Source: an uncultured Oscillospiraceae bacterium (GTDB taxonomy: Bacteria > Bacillota > Clostridia > Oscillospirales > Oscillospiraceae). From it: a stretch of 64,000 bases of DNA. The translations under genes and the position numbers were made by a program. Every line of letters starts with the position of its first letter. Position 1 is the first letter of the stretch. Where the stretch lies: positions 1-64,000 of the forward strand of contig CAKUAS010000004.1 of the NCBI GenBank assembly GCA_934636655.1, written 5' to 3'. Below the pieces are notes generated by a model. It ran no database searches and had not been told where the DNA came from. It saw only the letters and a program-made list of their open reading frames with translations. Of this stretch, positions 40,626 to 49,463 are shown piece after piece.

Positions 40626-42596
40626 TTGGATAAATTCGTGCTGAAATCTTCATACTCTCCAATGGGCGATCAGCCGGAGGCGATAGACACGCTCGTTCGC
40701 GGCATCGAAAACGGTCTCGATGAACAGGTGCTCCTCGGTGTCACCGGCTCAGGTAAGACCTTCACGATGGCAAGCGTCATCGAAAGGCTCAACCGTCCGA
40801 CGCTCGTGCTTGCGCATAATAAGACGCTTGCCGCGCAGCTGTGCTCGGAGTTTCGCGAGTTTTTTCCCGATAATGCGGTCGAATACTTTGTTTCGTACTA
40901 CGACTATTATCAGCCCGAAGCTTATATTCCGCACACCGATACATTTATTGAAAAGGACAGCTCCATAAACGACGAGATCGAACGTCTGCGGCACAGCGCA
41001 ACATCCAGTCTCTTTGAGCGCCGTGACGTTATAGTCGTAGCCTCCGTCTCATGCATCTATGGTCTTGGCGACCCGATCGACTACAAAAACATGGTCATAT
41101 CACTTCGCCCGGGACAGACGCGCAGCTTTGACGAGCTGCTGCGCAAGCTCATCGAGATCCGTTACGAGCGAAATGACATTGCGTTTGAACGCAACATGTT
41201 CCGCGTCCGCGGTGACACGGTCGAGATATTCCCGGCCTATTCAAATGATAAGGCCATCCGCGTTGAGTTTTTTGGCGACGAGGTGGACAGAATAAGCGAA
41301 GTAAACGTCGTGACCGGCGCACCGATTCGCTATTTGAATCATGCCGCGATATACCCGGCCAGCCACTACGTCGTAAGCCGGGATAAAATGGCGCGTGCCA
41401 TTGATGATATCCGGGCTGAATGCGCCGAACGCGTGAAGTATTTTCAGGATAACGGTAAGCTTTTGGAGGCGCAGCGCATATCGCAGCGCACAAATTATGA
41501 TATCGAGATGATGCAGGAGCTCGGCTACTGCTCCGGCATCGAAAACTACTCTCGCATAATTTCAAACCGTCCGGCGGGCTCGGCACCCATGACGCTGCTT
41601 GACTATTTTCCGAAGGATTTTCTCCTGTTTGTCGATGAAAGCCACGTCACGCTGCCGCAGGTCAGGGCAATGTACCGCGGTGATCATGCGCGCAAGGAAT
41701 CTCTTGTGGAATACGGCTTCCGCCTGCCGTCGGCCTACGATAACAGACCGCTGAAGTTCGACGAATTTCAGGAGCGTATAAATCAGGCAGTGTATGTCTC
41801 AGCAACGCCCGGCGACTACGAGCGCGAGAGGGCAGGGCAGATCGCCGAACAGATCATCCGTCCGACGGGCTTGCTCGACCCGGAGATATCCGTCCGCCCG
41901 ATCGAAGGCCAGATCGACGATTTGATAAGCGAGATAAACCTCCGTATCGAAAAGGGTCAGCGCACGCTGGTGACGACGCTCACGAAGAAAATGGCCGAGG
42001 ATCTTACCGAATACCTCGGTGCCGTCGGTATAAAGTGCCGCTACATGCACCATGATATCGGAGCTATCGAGCGAATGGAGATCATTCGCAGCCTTCGCAT
42101 GGGTGACTTCGACGTGCTCGTCGGCATTAACCTCCTGCGCGAGGGCCTTGATCTCCCTGAGGTCAGCCTTGTTGCTATCCTCGACGCGGATAAGGAGGGG
42201 TTCCTGCGAAGCGAAACGAGCCTTATCCAGACCATCGGCCGCGCCGCGCGCAACGCCGAGGGCATGGTTATCATGTATGCCGACACGGTAACTCGCTCAA
42301 TGCGCCTGGCCATTGACGAGACCGAACGCCGCCGTGCAAAGCAGTCGGCGTATAACGAAGAGCACGGCATCGTGCCGAAAACCATTGTGAAAAGCGTCCG
42401 TGAGCTTATCGAGATATCCAGCGAAAGTGAGAAAACACTGCGCCGCGCCGATGGCGTGAAGCTCACGAGAAGCGAGCGCAAGGAGCTTATCGAAAAGCTC
42501 GAACAGGAAATGAAAGCTGCGGCAAAGATGCTCGAGTTCGAGCTTGCGGCTCAGCTGCGAGACGAGATCGTCCGCCTGCGCGGTGAGGTGAAATAA
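40626..42596 (+). CDS. uvrB: Excinuclease ABC subunit B
   Basis: DNA-damage verification helicase of nucleotide excision repair, 656 residues. Start is TTG at 40626 with AGGAG seven bases upstream; the in-frame GTG at 40611 contains that site and is rejected. Walker A GVTGSGKTFT, beta-hairpin YYDYYQPEAYIPHTDTFIEKDSSIN, Walker B FLLFVDESHVT, motif VYVSATPGDYE, LREGLDLPEVSLV, TIGRAARN and the C-terminal UvrC-binding UVR domain (AAAKMLEFELAAQLRDEI) are all present. uvrA and uvrC are not in the window. First gene of a six-gene chain with overlapping ends. Confidence 0.97.
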   Translation: MDKFVLKSSYSPMGDQPEAIDTLVRGIENGLDEQVLLGVTGSGKTFTMASVIERLNRPTLVLAHNKTLAAQLCSEFREFFPDNAVEYFVSYYDYYQPEAYIPHTDTFIEKDSSINDEIERLRHSATSSLFERRDVIVVASVSCIYGLGDPIDYKNMVISLRPGQTRSFDELLRKLIEIRYERNDIAFERNMFRVRGDTVEIFPAYSNDKAIRVEFFGDEVDRISEVNVVTGAPIRYLNHAAIYPASHYVVSRDKMARAIDDIRAECAERVKYFQDNGKLLEAQRISQRTNYDIEMMQELGYCSGIENYSRIISNRPAGSAPMTLLDYFPKDFLLFVDESHVTLPQVRAMYRGDHARKESLVEYGFRLPSAYDNRPLKFDEFQERINQAVYVSATPGDYERERAGQIAEQIIRPTGLLDPEISVRPIEGQIDDLISEINLRIEKGQRTLVTTLTKKMAEDLTEYLGAVGIKCRYMHHDIGAIERMEIIRSLRMGDFDVLVGINLLREGLDLPEVSLVAILDADKEGFLRSETSLIQTIGRAARNAEGMVIMYADTVTRSMRLAIDETERRRAKQSAYNEEHGIVPKTIVKSVRELIEISSESEKTLRRADGVKLTRSERKELIEKLEQEMKAAAKMLEFELAAQLRDEIVRLRGEVK

Positions 42597-45145
42597 TGAA
42601 ACTATTGATACTTGACGGCAACAGCATAGTAAACCGTGCCTTTTACGGAGTCCGCATGCTCAATGCGCCCGACGGCACGCCCACAAACGGAGTGTACGGA
42701 TTTCTTTCTATACTCCATAAGCTCCTTGACGACGAAAATCCAGAGGCCGTGTGCGTCGCGTTCGACCTCAAAGCGCCGACGTTTCGCCACCTGAGGTACG
42801 AGGGCTACAAAGCTCAGCGAAAGGGCATGCCAGAGGAGCTTGCCGTTCAGATGCCAATACTCAAGCAGGTGCTCGACGCGATGGGCATACTGCGCCTTGA
42901 GCTCGAGGGCTTTGAGGCCGATGACCTGCTCGGAACCGTCGCAGCCAAATGCCAAAATAGCGGCTGGGAATGCCGCATAGTCACCGGCGATAAGGACAGC
43001 TTCCAGCTCATAACCGAAACAACGCATGTCTGCCATGTAAAAAGCCGCATGGGTCAGACAACCACGACGGAATATACGCCCGAGCTCTTTTTTGAAGAGT
43101 ACGGCTTCGAACCTAAGTGTATCGTTGATCTCAAGGCACTCATGGGCGATGCGTCGGATAATATCCCGGGCGTGCCAGGCGTCGGCGAGAAAACGGCGAT
43201 GGCTCTTGTGCAGAAATATAAGTACCTTGAGACGATTTATGCAGATATCGACACGCTCGACGTGAAAGAAGGCGTGCGCAAAAAGCTGCGCGACGGAAAG
43301 GACAGCGCGTTTTTGTCATTTGAGCTTGCAACTATCCGAACCGACGCGCCCATTGACTTTGAGCCTGAGGATGCGGTCTGGCATGAAGATTACAGACCCG
43401 AGCTGTACGACATTTTCAAAAAGCTCGGCTTTAATAAATTCATTGAAAAATGGGGACTCAGCGGAAGTGCGGAGAGTGCGGCCTCAGCAAAGATCGAGCA
43501 CATGCCGTATGTCGAGGATGCCTCGTTTGACAATATATTAAACGCCGTCAAGGCGGCCGAGACTATCGCAGTTACAGCTGATCTCAGCTTTGACAGCTTT
43601 GAGATATGCGACGGAAAAGCCGTGTATCTCGCGCGCTGGAATTTGCTCGGCGATGATTACACTCGACTTATGCAGTTCGTTTTTTCCGACGAGGTCAAAA
43701 AGATAGGCCACCATGTAAAGGAATTTATGACGCGCCTTATAGCCGAAAAACTTCCGATCGACGGCTTTGTCTACGATACGGCGCTTGCATGCTATCTGCT
43801 GGATGCAACGGGCAGCGATTACGGGCTCGGCAGGATGAGCATCGGCTATTGCGGCACGGAGCTATCTGGAGCGGAGGCCGTTTACAGGCTGCGCGATGTG
43901 ACGGAGAAGAAGCTCACGGAGCTCGGTATGACGAAGTTATTCTATGATATAGAAATGCCGTTGTGCCGTGTTCTGGCGGATATGCAGGAGCAGGGCTTTA
44001 TGATCGACAGAGCGGCGCTTTCAAGCTTCGGTGAGAGCCTCACTGGTACGATATTGCAGCTTGAGCAGGCGATATACAGCGAAGCCGGCTGTGAGTTCAA
44101 CATCAATTCTCCAAAACAGCTCGGCGAGGTGCTGTTTGATAAGCTCATGCTGCCGGCAGGAAAAAAGACCAAGACCGGCTGGAGCACGAACGCAGATGTG
44201 CTCGAAAAGCTGCGCGGAAAGCACCCGATAGTGCAGATGGTGCTTGATTACCGCATGCTTACAAAGCTAAAATCCACCTACGCCGACGGACTTTTAAAGC
44301 TAATTGATACCGACGGCAGGATAAGGACCAAATTCCAGATGACCGTCACGGCCACGGGCAGGCTTTCGAGCACCGATCCCAATTTGCAGAACATCCCGAT
44401 ACGCAGGGAACTCGGCAGCCACATCCGCGAGATGTTCATAGCCTCAAAGGGAAATGTCCTCGTCGATGCCGACTACAGCCAGATAGAGCTCAGACTTCTT
44501 GCGCACATATCCGGAGACAAGCATATGCAGGAGGCGTTTTTGTCGGGCGAGGATATCCATACGGTAACGGCCTCGCAGGTGTTCAATACGCCGCTGAGTG
44601 AGGTAACGTCTCTCCAGCGCAGCCGCGCAAAGGCTGTAAACTTTGGGATAGTATACGGTATTTCGGCATGGTCGCTTGCGCAGGATATCGGCGTAATGCA
44701 GTCCGAGGCTAAGGCGTATATGGATGCGTATCTAAAAAAATACGACGGTGTGCGAGAGTATATGAAAACGATCGTCGAAAAAGCAAAGCTCGATGGCTAT
44801 GTCGAGACGCTCTATGCTCGCCGCCGCAATCTTCCGGAGCTTAAATCATCAAACTTCAATACCCGCTCTTTTGGCGAGCGAGTTGCGCTCAACATGCCCA
44901 TTCAGGGCACTGCGGCAGATATAATAAAGCTCGCAATGGTTAATGTTTATAACAGGCTCAAAGCCGAAGGCCTGAAAGCAAAGCTGATTTTGCAGGTGCA
45001 CGACGAGCTCATATGCGAGTGCCCCGAGAATGAAGCGCAGCGGGTTGCTGCTATCCTGCGCGAGGAGATGAGCGGAGCTGCACAGCTGAGCGTACCGCTC
45101 ACGGTAGACGTAAAAACAGGACACAGCTGGGCGGAGGCGCACTGA
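42596..45145 (+). CDS. polA: DNA polymerase I
   Basis: 849 residues. N-terminal 5'-3' exonuclease (FDLKAPTFRHLRYEGYK, GFEADDLLGT, TGDKDSFQL, GDASDNIPGVPGVGEKTA), then a 3'-5' exonuclease-like domain that lacks the metal-binding D-x-E pair (it has VTADLSFDS), so no proofreading is expected, as in Bacillus relatives. Polymerase motifs: A DADYSQIELRLLAHISGD, B RSRAKAVNFGIVYGIS, C LQVHDELICE. ATG overlaps the uvrB stop (TAATG) with GAGGTG upstream. Fills gaps in excision repair and removes primers, a logical partner of uvrB. Confidence 0.97.
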   Translation: MKLLILDGNSIVNRAFYGVRMLNAPDGTPTNGVYGFLSILHKLLDDENPEAVCVAFDLKAPTFRHLRYEGYKAQRKGMPEELAVQMPILKQVLDAMGILRLELEGFEADDLLGTVAAKCQNSGWECRIVTGDKDSFQLITETTHVCHVKSRMGQTTTTEYTPELFFEEYGFEPKCIVDLKALMGDASDNIPGVPGVGEKTAMALVQKYKYLETIYADIDTLDVKEGVRKKLRDGKDSAFLSFELATIRTDAPIDFEPEDAVWHEDYRPELYDIFKKLGFNKFIEKWGLSGSAESAASAKIEHMPYVEDASFDNILNAVKAAETIAVTADLSFDSFEICDGKAVYLARWNLLGDDYTRLMQFVFSDEVKKIGHHVKEFMTRLIAEKLPIDGFVYDTALACYLLDATGSDYGLGRMSIGYCGTELSGAEAVYRLRDVTEKKLTELGMTKLFYDIEMPLCRVLADMQEQGFMIDRAALSSFGESLTGTILQLEQAIYSEAGCEFNINSPKQLGEVLFDKLMLPAGKKTKTGWSTNADVLEKLRGKHPIVQMVLDYRMLTKLKSTYADGLLKLIDTDGRIRTKFQMTVTATGRLSSTDPNLQNIPIRRELGSHIREMFIASKGNVLVDADYSQIELRLLAHISGDKHMQEAFLSGEDIHTVTASQVFNTPLSEVTSLQRSRAKAVNFGIVYGISAWSLAQDIGVMQSEAKAYMDAYLKKYDGVREYMKTIVEKAKLDGYVETLYARRRNLPELKSSNFNTRSFGERVALNMPIQGTAADIIKLAMVNVYNRLKAEGLKAKLILQVHDELICECPENEAQRVAAILREEMSGAAQLSVPLTVDVKTGHSWAEAH

Positions 45146-45927
45146 TGCTGACATATGAACAGGCAGGGGATATCCTTGACGATCTTGTTGATGAGCTCCC
45201 CGAGGAGATTTTTAAAAACTTAAACGGCGGCGTCAGCTTTGTTGAGGACTCCGTGCGCGATGATGACGGAAGATATACGCTTGGCATGTATTTTCGCGAC
45301 AAAATGGGGCGGCATATCGAGCTCTACTACGGCTCGTTTGTCGAGCTGTACGGCGACATGGACGACGAGACCTTCCGCCGCCGCTTAAAAAGCACGCTCC
45401 ATCACGAGCTTACGCACCATATCGAAAGTCAGGCCGGAGACCGCAGCCTTGAGCGCTGGGACGAGCGGCAGGCGGAACTGAGCGGTTTTAACGGCATCGC
45501 CGTTAAAAGCATACTTTTTGTCTGCGACGATAACAGCCTGTCAGTCGTCGCAGAGACGGTTTTTAACTCGTCTAAAGGCGACTATTGCCCGGAGGTCATG
45601 GCCTATTCAGGCGGAATAAGCGCAAAGGACGAGATAAATCCGCGTGTAAAAAAGTGCTGCGAGGCGTTGGATATAAGACTTCCGCACAGCTATGCCGTTC
45701 CGGTCACACGAGAGCAAATGGAGCGCTGCGACGTTGTGCTGTGCATGACGGCTCTGCAGGCGCAGAAGCTTTCTGACGAGTATCAGGATCTTGACGAGCG
45801 TATAATGTGCCTTGCAGACGAGGATATCTATCCTCCGACGCTGCCGCTCGGCTGGAAAAAGTGTGTTCTGCGCATAGAAGACGAGACGCTTGCCGTCATT
45901 GACGAGCTGCGTGAGGAGGACATGTGA
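45145..45927 (+). CDS. Zincin-like metallopeptidase fused to an inactive LMW-phosphatase-like domain
   Basis: 260 residues. N-terminal half (1-115) is like the MMP-type small metallopeptidase family: FKNLNGGVSFVED and HHELTHHIES, an HExxH zinc site. C-terminal half (about 120-260) follows low-molecular-weight protein tyrosine phosphatases: SILFVCDDNSLSVVAETVFN aligns with the usual V-C-x5-R-S loop, but the catalytic Arg position is Ser, so phosphatase activity is probably lost although the Cys remains. The late acidic loop LADEDIYPP replaces the usual D-P. Lies in the operon between polA and rimI, where tsaB often sits in relatives. Role unknown; perhaps a binding or redox domain. Confidence 0.75.
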   Translation: MLTYEQAGDILDDLVDELPEEIFKNLNGGVSFVEDSVRDDDGRYTLGMYFRDKMGRHIELYYGSFVELYGDMDDETFRRRLKSTLHHELTHHIESQAGDRSLERWDERQAELSGFNGIAVKSILFVCDDNSLSVVAETVFNSSKGDYCPEVMAYSGGISAKDEINPRVKKCCEALDIRLPHSYAVPVTREQMERCDVVLCMTALQAQKLSDEYQDLDERIMCLADEDIYPPTLPLGWKKCVLRIEDETLAVIDELREEDM

Positions 45928-46382
45928 TGGTACGTATCGTCGATACGCGGCATGAGCACATTGACGATATCCTGCTCATTGAGCAGCAGTGTTTCTCGTT
46001 GCCGTGGACGCGCGATCAGCTTATGGCACAGCTATCGGAGTACATGCACATATTCCTTGCCGCCGAGGACGAAAGCGGCAGGGCAGTGGGCTATGTCGGG
46101 CTCATGTACGTTCTCGACGAGGGGTATATATCCAATGTTGCCGTGTCGCCCGACAGGCGGCGCGAGGGTATTGCCGATATGCTGCTGACAGAGCTTTATG
46201 CACGGGCAAAAGCGAAAAAACTGAGCTTTTTAACGCTAGAGGTGCGCGAGAGCAATACCCCGGCACAGTGCCTATATAAAAAACACGGCTACACCGAAGT
46301 CGGCAGGCGAAAAGACTATTACAGCCGGCCGAAGGAGGATGCCGTTCTGATGACTTGTTTTCTAAGTGAGGAAGAGAAATGA
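45927..46382 (+). CDS. rimI: Ribosomal protein S18-alanine N-acetyltransferase-like protein
   Basis: GNAT acetyltransferase of 151 residues. Start ATG 45927 overlaps the preceding TGA; a GTG one codon earlier is also open. Acetyl-CoA loop VAVSPDRRREGIADMLL fits Q/R-x-x-G-x-G/A, and ESNTPAQCLYKKHGYTEVGRRKDYY is the RimI-type end. RimI acetylates the N terminus of ribosomal protein S18 in enterobacteria. It is followed by tsaD with an ATGA overlap, a widespread pairing. Confidence 0.88.
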   Translation: MVRIVDTRHEHIDDILLIEQQCFSLPWTRDQLMAQLSEYMHIFLAAEDESGRAVGYVGLMYVLDEGYISNVAVSPDRRREGIADMLLTELYARAKAKKLSFLTLEVRESNTPAQCLYKKHGYTEVGRRKDYYSRPKEDAVLMTCFLSEEEK

Positions 46383-47380
46383 AAATACTTGCCTTTGAAT
46401 CATCCTGCGACGAGACCGCCGTTGCCGTAGTTGAGAATGGAAGAAACGTTCTGACCGATCAAATATTCTCGCAGGCCGACCTCCACGCCATATACGGCGG
46501 CGTGGTGCCCGAGATCGCGTCGCGCAGCCATGTCGAGGTCATATCTCGCCTTGCCGAGCGCGCCGTTCAGGCCGCAGGTATCAAAAAAAGCGATATTGAC
46601 GCCGTTGCTGCGACATACGCTCCCGGCCTGATCGGAACGGTTCTTGTAGGACTCAACTTTGCAAAGGCGGCGGCCATGAGTCTCAGTGTTCCGCTCATTC
46701 CGGTTCATCATATTAAAGGTCACGTCGCGGCAAACTACATAGCTTATCCCGAGCTTGAGCCGCCTTTCCTCTGCCTCGCAATATCCGGCGGCAATACGCT
46801 TATAATCGATGTGCGCAGCTATACGGACCTCAAGGTCATAGGTGCAACGCGCGACGATGCGGCCGGTGAGTGCTTTGATAAGACTGCGCGCGTGCTCGGA
46901 CTGCCGTACCCCGGCGGCAAGCCCATAGATGATCTGTCGCAGGGCGGCGACGATAAGAAATATCACCTGCCGAGAACGCATATTGAGGGCTGCCCCTATG
47001 AGATGAGCTTTTCAGGCCTGAAGACGGCAGTTATAAACATTGTTCATAATGCTGAGCAGAAAGGAGAAGAGCTCGATCGCAAGTCGTTGGCAGCATCCTT
47101 TACCGCTGCCGTGAGCGATGCTCTCGTGCCGCGGACCATGATGGCGGCTCAGGAGCTCGGATATAAAAAAATCGCCATAGCGGGCGGTGTGGCGGCGAAT
47201 TCGCGTATCCGCGCGGACTTCAAGGCTGCTGCGGAAAAAGCGGGCTGCGAGCTCTTCGTTCCGCCGCTCAGACTGTGCGGCGACAATGCCGCCATGATAG
47301 GCTGCCAGGGCTATTACGAGTACCTCGCCGGAAATACGGCCGGATGGGATCTCAATGCCTACGCGAATATGGAGCTTTAA
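46379..47380 (+). CDS. tsaD: tRNA N6-threonylcarbamoyladenosine transferase subunit TsaD
   Basis: 333 residues of the ASKHA-fold enzyme that transfers threonylcarbamoyl to A37 of ANN-reading tRNAs. Opening ILAFESSCDETAVAVVENG, metal-site histidines in VPVHHIKGHVAANY (H-x3-H), nucleotide loops LAISGGNTLII and IAGGVAANSRIR, and DNAAMIGCQGYYEY are all present. It needs TsaB, TsaC and TsaE, none of which is in the window. Start overlaps the rimI stop (ATGA). Confidence 0.96.
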   Translation: MKILAFESSCDETAVAVVENGRNVLTDQIFSQADLHAIYGGVVPEIASRSHVEVISRLAERAVQAAGIKKSDIDAVAATYAPGLIGTVLVGLNFAKAAAMSLSVPLIPVHHIKGHVAANYIAYPELEPPFLCLAISGGNTLIIDVRSYTDLKVIGATRDDAAGECFDKTARVLGLPYPGGKPIDDLSQGGDDKKYHLPRTHIEGCPYEMSFSGLKTAVINIVHNAEQKGEELDRKSLAASFTAAVSDALVPRTMMAAQELGYKKIAIAGGVAANSRIRADFKAAAEKAGCELFVPPLRLCGDNAAMIGCQGYYEYLAGNTAGWDLNAYANMEL

Positions 47381-47393
47381 GGAGAGAGAACAT

Positions 47394-48065
47394 ATGGGCG
47401 TACACGACGGACACAGGGAGCGGATGAAAAGCCGCTTTGTCGAGGCCGGACTGGACGGCTTTAACGATCATAACGCGTTGGAGATGCTGCTGTTTTATGC
47501 CGTGCCGCGTAAGGACACCAATGAGCTTGCGCACGGGCTTTTGAAGCACTTCGGCTCGCTGGCGGCCGTGTTCGAGGCAAGCCACGAAGAGTTAATGCGC
47601 GTTGACGGGATCGGCGAGAACGCCGCAACGCTCATAAAGCTCATTCCCGAGGTCAGCCGCAGATACCTGCTAACAAAAAGCCTGCCGACAAAGGTGATTC
47701 GCCGCAGCGAGGATGCAGGTGCATATTTTGTTGCCAAGTTCATGTATGAGGTCAACGAGATCTGCTATGCGCTGCTTCTGAATTCGTCAAACGGAATAAT
47801 TGCCTGCAAGCAAATAAGCCGGGGCGTTGTCAACGCGACGGAGGTCGGTATAAGAATGCTCGTCGAATCGGCCATCAAAAACAATGCCGCGAGTGTAATA
47901 ATCGCTCACAATCACCCCGACGCTCTGCCGCTTCCGTCCAAGGAAGACGAGTATTGCACGCAGCTTGTGAAGAAGGCTCTGGACCTTGTGGACATAAAAT
48001 TACTTGACCATATCATCGTTGGAGGCAAAGAGTTTCAATCCCTTAACAAACATGGACTTATGTAA
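47394..48065 (+). CDS. radC: RadC-like JAB domain protein
   Basis: 223 residues from ATG 47394 with AAGGAGAG upstream. N-terminal helix-hairpin-helix part (VFEASHEELMRVDGIGENAATLIKLI) and C-terminal JAMM-type metal site: HNHPDALPLPSKED with the upstream Glu in NATEVGIRM. RadC was named for a repair phenotype that was later withdrawn; its role is unclear. Last gene of the uvrB chain, 13 bases after tsaD. Confidence 0.9.
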   Translation: MGVHDGHRERMKSRFVEAGLDGFNDHNALEMLLFYAVPRKDTNELAHGLLKHFGSLAAVFEASHEELMRVDGIGENAATLIKLIPEVSRRYLLTKSLPTKVIRRSEDAGAYFVAKFMYEVNEICYALLLNSSNGIIACKQISRGVVNATEVGIRMLVESAIKNNAASVIIAHNHPDALPLPSKEDEYCTQLVKKALDLVDIKLLDHIIVGGKEFQSLNKHGLM

Positions 48066-48352
48066 ACAAAATGTTGTTTCTGAATTGCAACAAAAATCGA
48101 CTTCAGAGTTTTGAATATATTAACATATCAACAAAATCCCTTAAAATACAATGATTTTTCCTTGTTGAAAACTCTGTTGAAAATGTTGATAACTATTTGC
48201 ATAATAATTTTCTGAAATAATTATGTAAACAAATTGCGTTAAAATTGTAGCTCTTGAAAAGCATTGAATTTCTTAAACTTTTCATAAACACAATCTGCCA
48301 GTAATACGGTTTACAAATTTGCGCATATACGAACAGTTATTACTTTTTTTGT
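48066..48352. other. AT-rich non-coding gap with DnaA-box-like motifs
   Basis: No reading frame of note. TGTTGATAA at 48184 is the complement of TTATCAACA, one base off the DnaA box; TGTTGA recurs at 48163, 48175 and 48184, and ATATCAACA lies at 48125. A chromosomal origin is doubtful since dnaA, rpmH and gyrB are absent. Confidence 0.4.
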
Positions 48353-48381
48353 TTGACTTTATAGCCGCCATGTGCTAAAAT
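48353..48381 (+). promoter_or_regulatory. Promoter of tRNA-Thr
   Basis: TTGACT, 17 bases, TAAAAT with TGC before it, 14 bases before the tRNA. Confidence 0.8.
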
Positions 48382-48395
48382 GCGAAATGTCCTTT

Positions 48396-48470
48396 GCTGG
48401 TGTGGCTCAATGGCAGAGCATCTCACTCGTAATGAGAAGGTTGTGAGTTCGATTCTCACCACCAGCTCCA
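48396..48470 (+). tRNA. tRNA-Thr (anticodon CGT)
   Basis: Acceptor GCTGGTG/CACCAGC, D arm GCTC...GAGC, anticodon stem TCTCA/TGAGA with loop CTCGTAA, T arm GTGAG-TTCGATT-CTCAC, discriminator T and encoded CCA. CGT reads ACG. Confidence 0.96.
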
Positions 48471-48476
48471 GACAGT

Positions 48477-48511
48477 AAAAAAACCACTGCTTAATTAAGC
48501 AGTGGTTTTTT
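48477..48511 (+). terminator. Terminator of tRNA-Thr
   Basis: AAAACCACTGCTT-AATT-AAGCAGTGGTTTTTT. Confidence 0.95.
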
Positions 48512-48565
48512 ATATACTTTTTTATTCCCAATTACCGAGCCTCATTGCACTCACTCTTTAGCTCG

Positions 48566-48655
48566 TCATGCTACTCGGGCATCTGCCGATGCGGTCGCCT
48601 GGGCTGTCGACGATGGGATAACATACGGTACTTCGGTAAAAAATTCTCGCCTCCG
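48566..48655 (+). pseudogene. Relic of an SLH domain
   Basis: Read in one frame from 48579 the DNA gives ASADAVAWAVDDGITYGTS, a near-perfect core of an SLH module as in the intact SLH gene at 6221 (YDAVNWAVSNGITMGTG). Straight after, the expected F-S-P continues only in the next frame (KKFSPP), and stops follow. No start, signal peptide or other module remains. It is the tail of a lost surface-protein gene next to tRNA-Thr. Confidence 0.7.
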
Positions 48656-49450
48656 TTAAAAGCGGTAAAATTCCGTCTGATCGCTGTCAGGCCTGTAGAC
48701 GGAAACAAAGCTCCCGTCGGAGCTGGCGTAGGCGAAAACCTCGCTTGCGTCAACATTGGCTATCCTTATGAGTTCCTCGCCGTCAAAACCATTAATAACG
48801 GCATCCGCGCCATCCGCGGTCACGTTCAGGATCATCTCGTGTCCGGAGATATTTCCGCCGCCAAGCTCGGAAACTACCGCGTTCATCGCGGGCAGAACTG
48901 TGCTGAAATAGGGATCTTCGGCAGTCTGCGTCCAGGAGAGTATTTTGCGCTCTTCCCTGAGCGTGCCGTTAAGGCTGTAAATTTGTGCGAACAGGTCATA
49001 GGTCTGAGCATCAACGTCCATGGAATACACGGTGTCGGCGCTTACTTCATTGCCGTCTGAGCCCTTCCACACAAAGCGCACCAGACCGTTTGCGCAAAGC
49101 ACGACCTCCGCGCCTTCCTCGCCTTCGATGACCTGACCCGTAGCCGCATTTACGGCATAGTAGCGTGTACCGTAGCCCTTGGCGAGCCATGAGCAGACAA
49201 ACCAGTCGCTATTGCCGCTGCCGTCGAGTATGCCGAGGTCATAGTCCAAGGTGAATACGAGCTTGCCGCTCGTTTTTGCCGGAGTGCCGGTCGCGGTGAC
49301 TCCGGGGCCGACCGGTGCCTGTGTCGGCTCCGCTGTTGACTGCGGCGTTTCGGCAGCGCCGACATCCTGACTATCGTCCGAGCCGCCGCAGGCACCGAGT
49401 ATCATTAGCAGCGCCAGCAACAGGCATATGATTGAACATTTTCTTTTCAA
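48656..49450 (-). CDS. Lipoprotein of unknown function
   Basis: 264 residues. Signal peptide with lipobox LGAC (Cys 21), then a Thr/Pro/Glu-rich linker (to about residue 60) and a beta-rich domain with DLGILDGSGNSDWFVCSW and YAVNAATGQVIEGEEGAEV. Start TTG with AGGAGG at the right distance; no ATG fits. Placed 13 bases after a GH2 glycosidase, so both may be co-transcribed. No family recognised. Confidence 0.75.
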   Translation of the reverse strand: MKRKCSIICLLLALLMILGACGGSDDSQDVGAAETPQSTAEPTQAPVGPGVTATGTPAKTSGKLVFTLDYDLGILDGSGNSDWFVCSWLAKGYGTRYYAVNAATGQVIEGEEGAEVVLCANGLVRFVWKGSDGNEVSADTVYSMDVDAQTYDLFAQIYSLNGTLREERKILSWTQTAEDPYFSTVLPAMNAVVSELGGGNISGHEMILNVTADGADAVINGFDGEELIRIANVDASEVFAYASSDGSFVSVYRPDSDQTEFYRF

Positions 49451-49463
49451 GGCATATATCCTC

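Noticed and set aside
48184..48192. Chromosomal origin of replication
   Set aside because: Only one near-match DnaA box, and none of dnaA, dnaN, rpmH or gyrB lies nearby; kept only as a low-grade observation.
48340..48531. Minus-strand open frame with VVRIELTTFSLRVRCS
   Set aside because: Antisense of tRNA-Thr, another common false protein.
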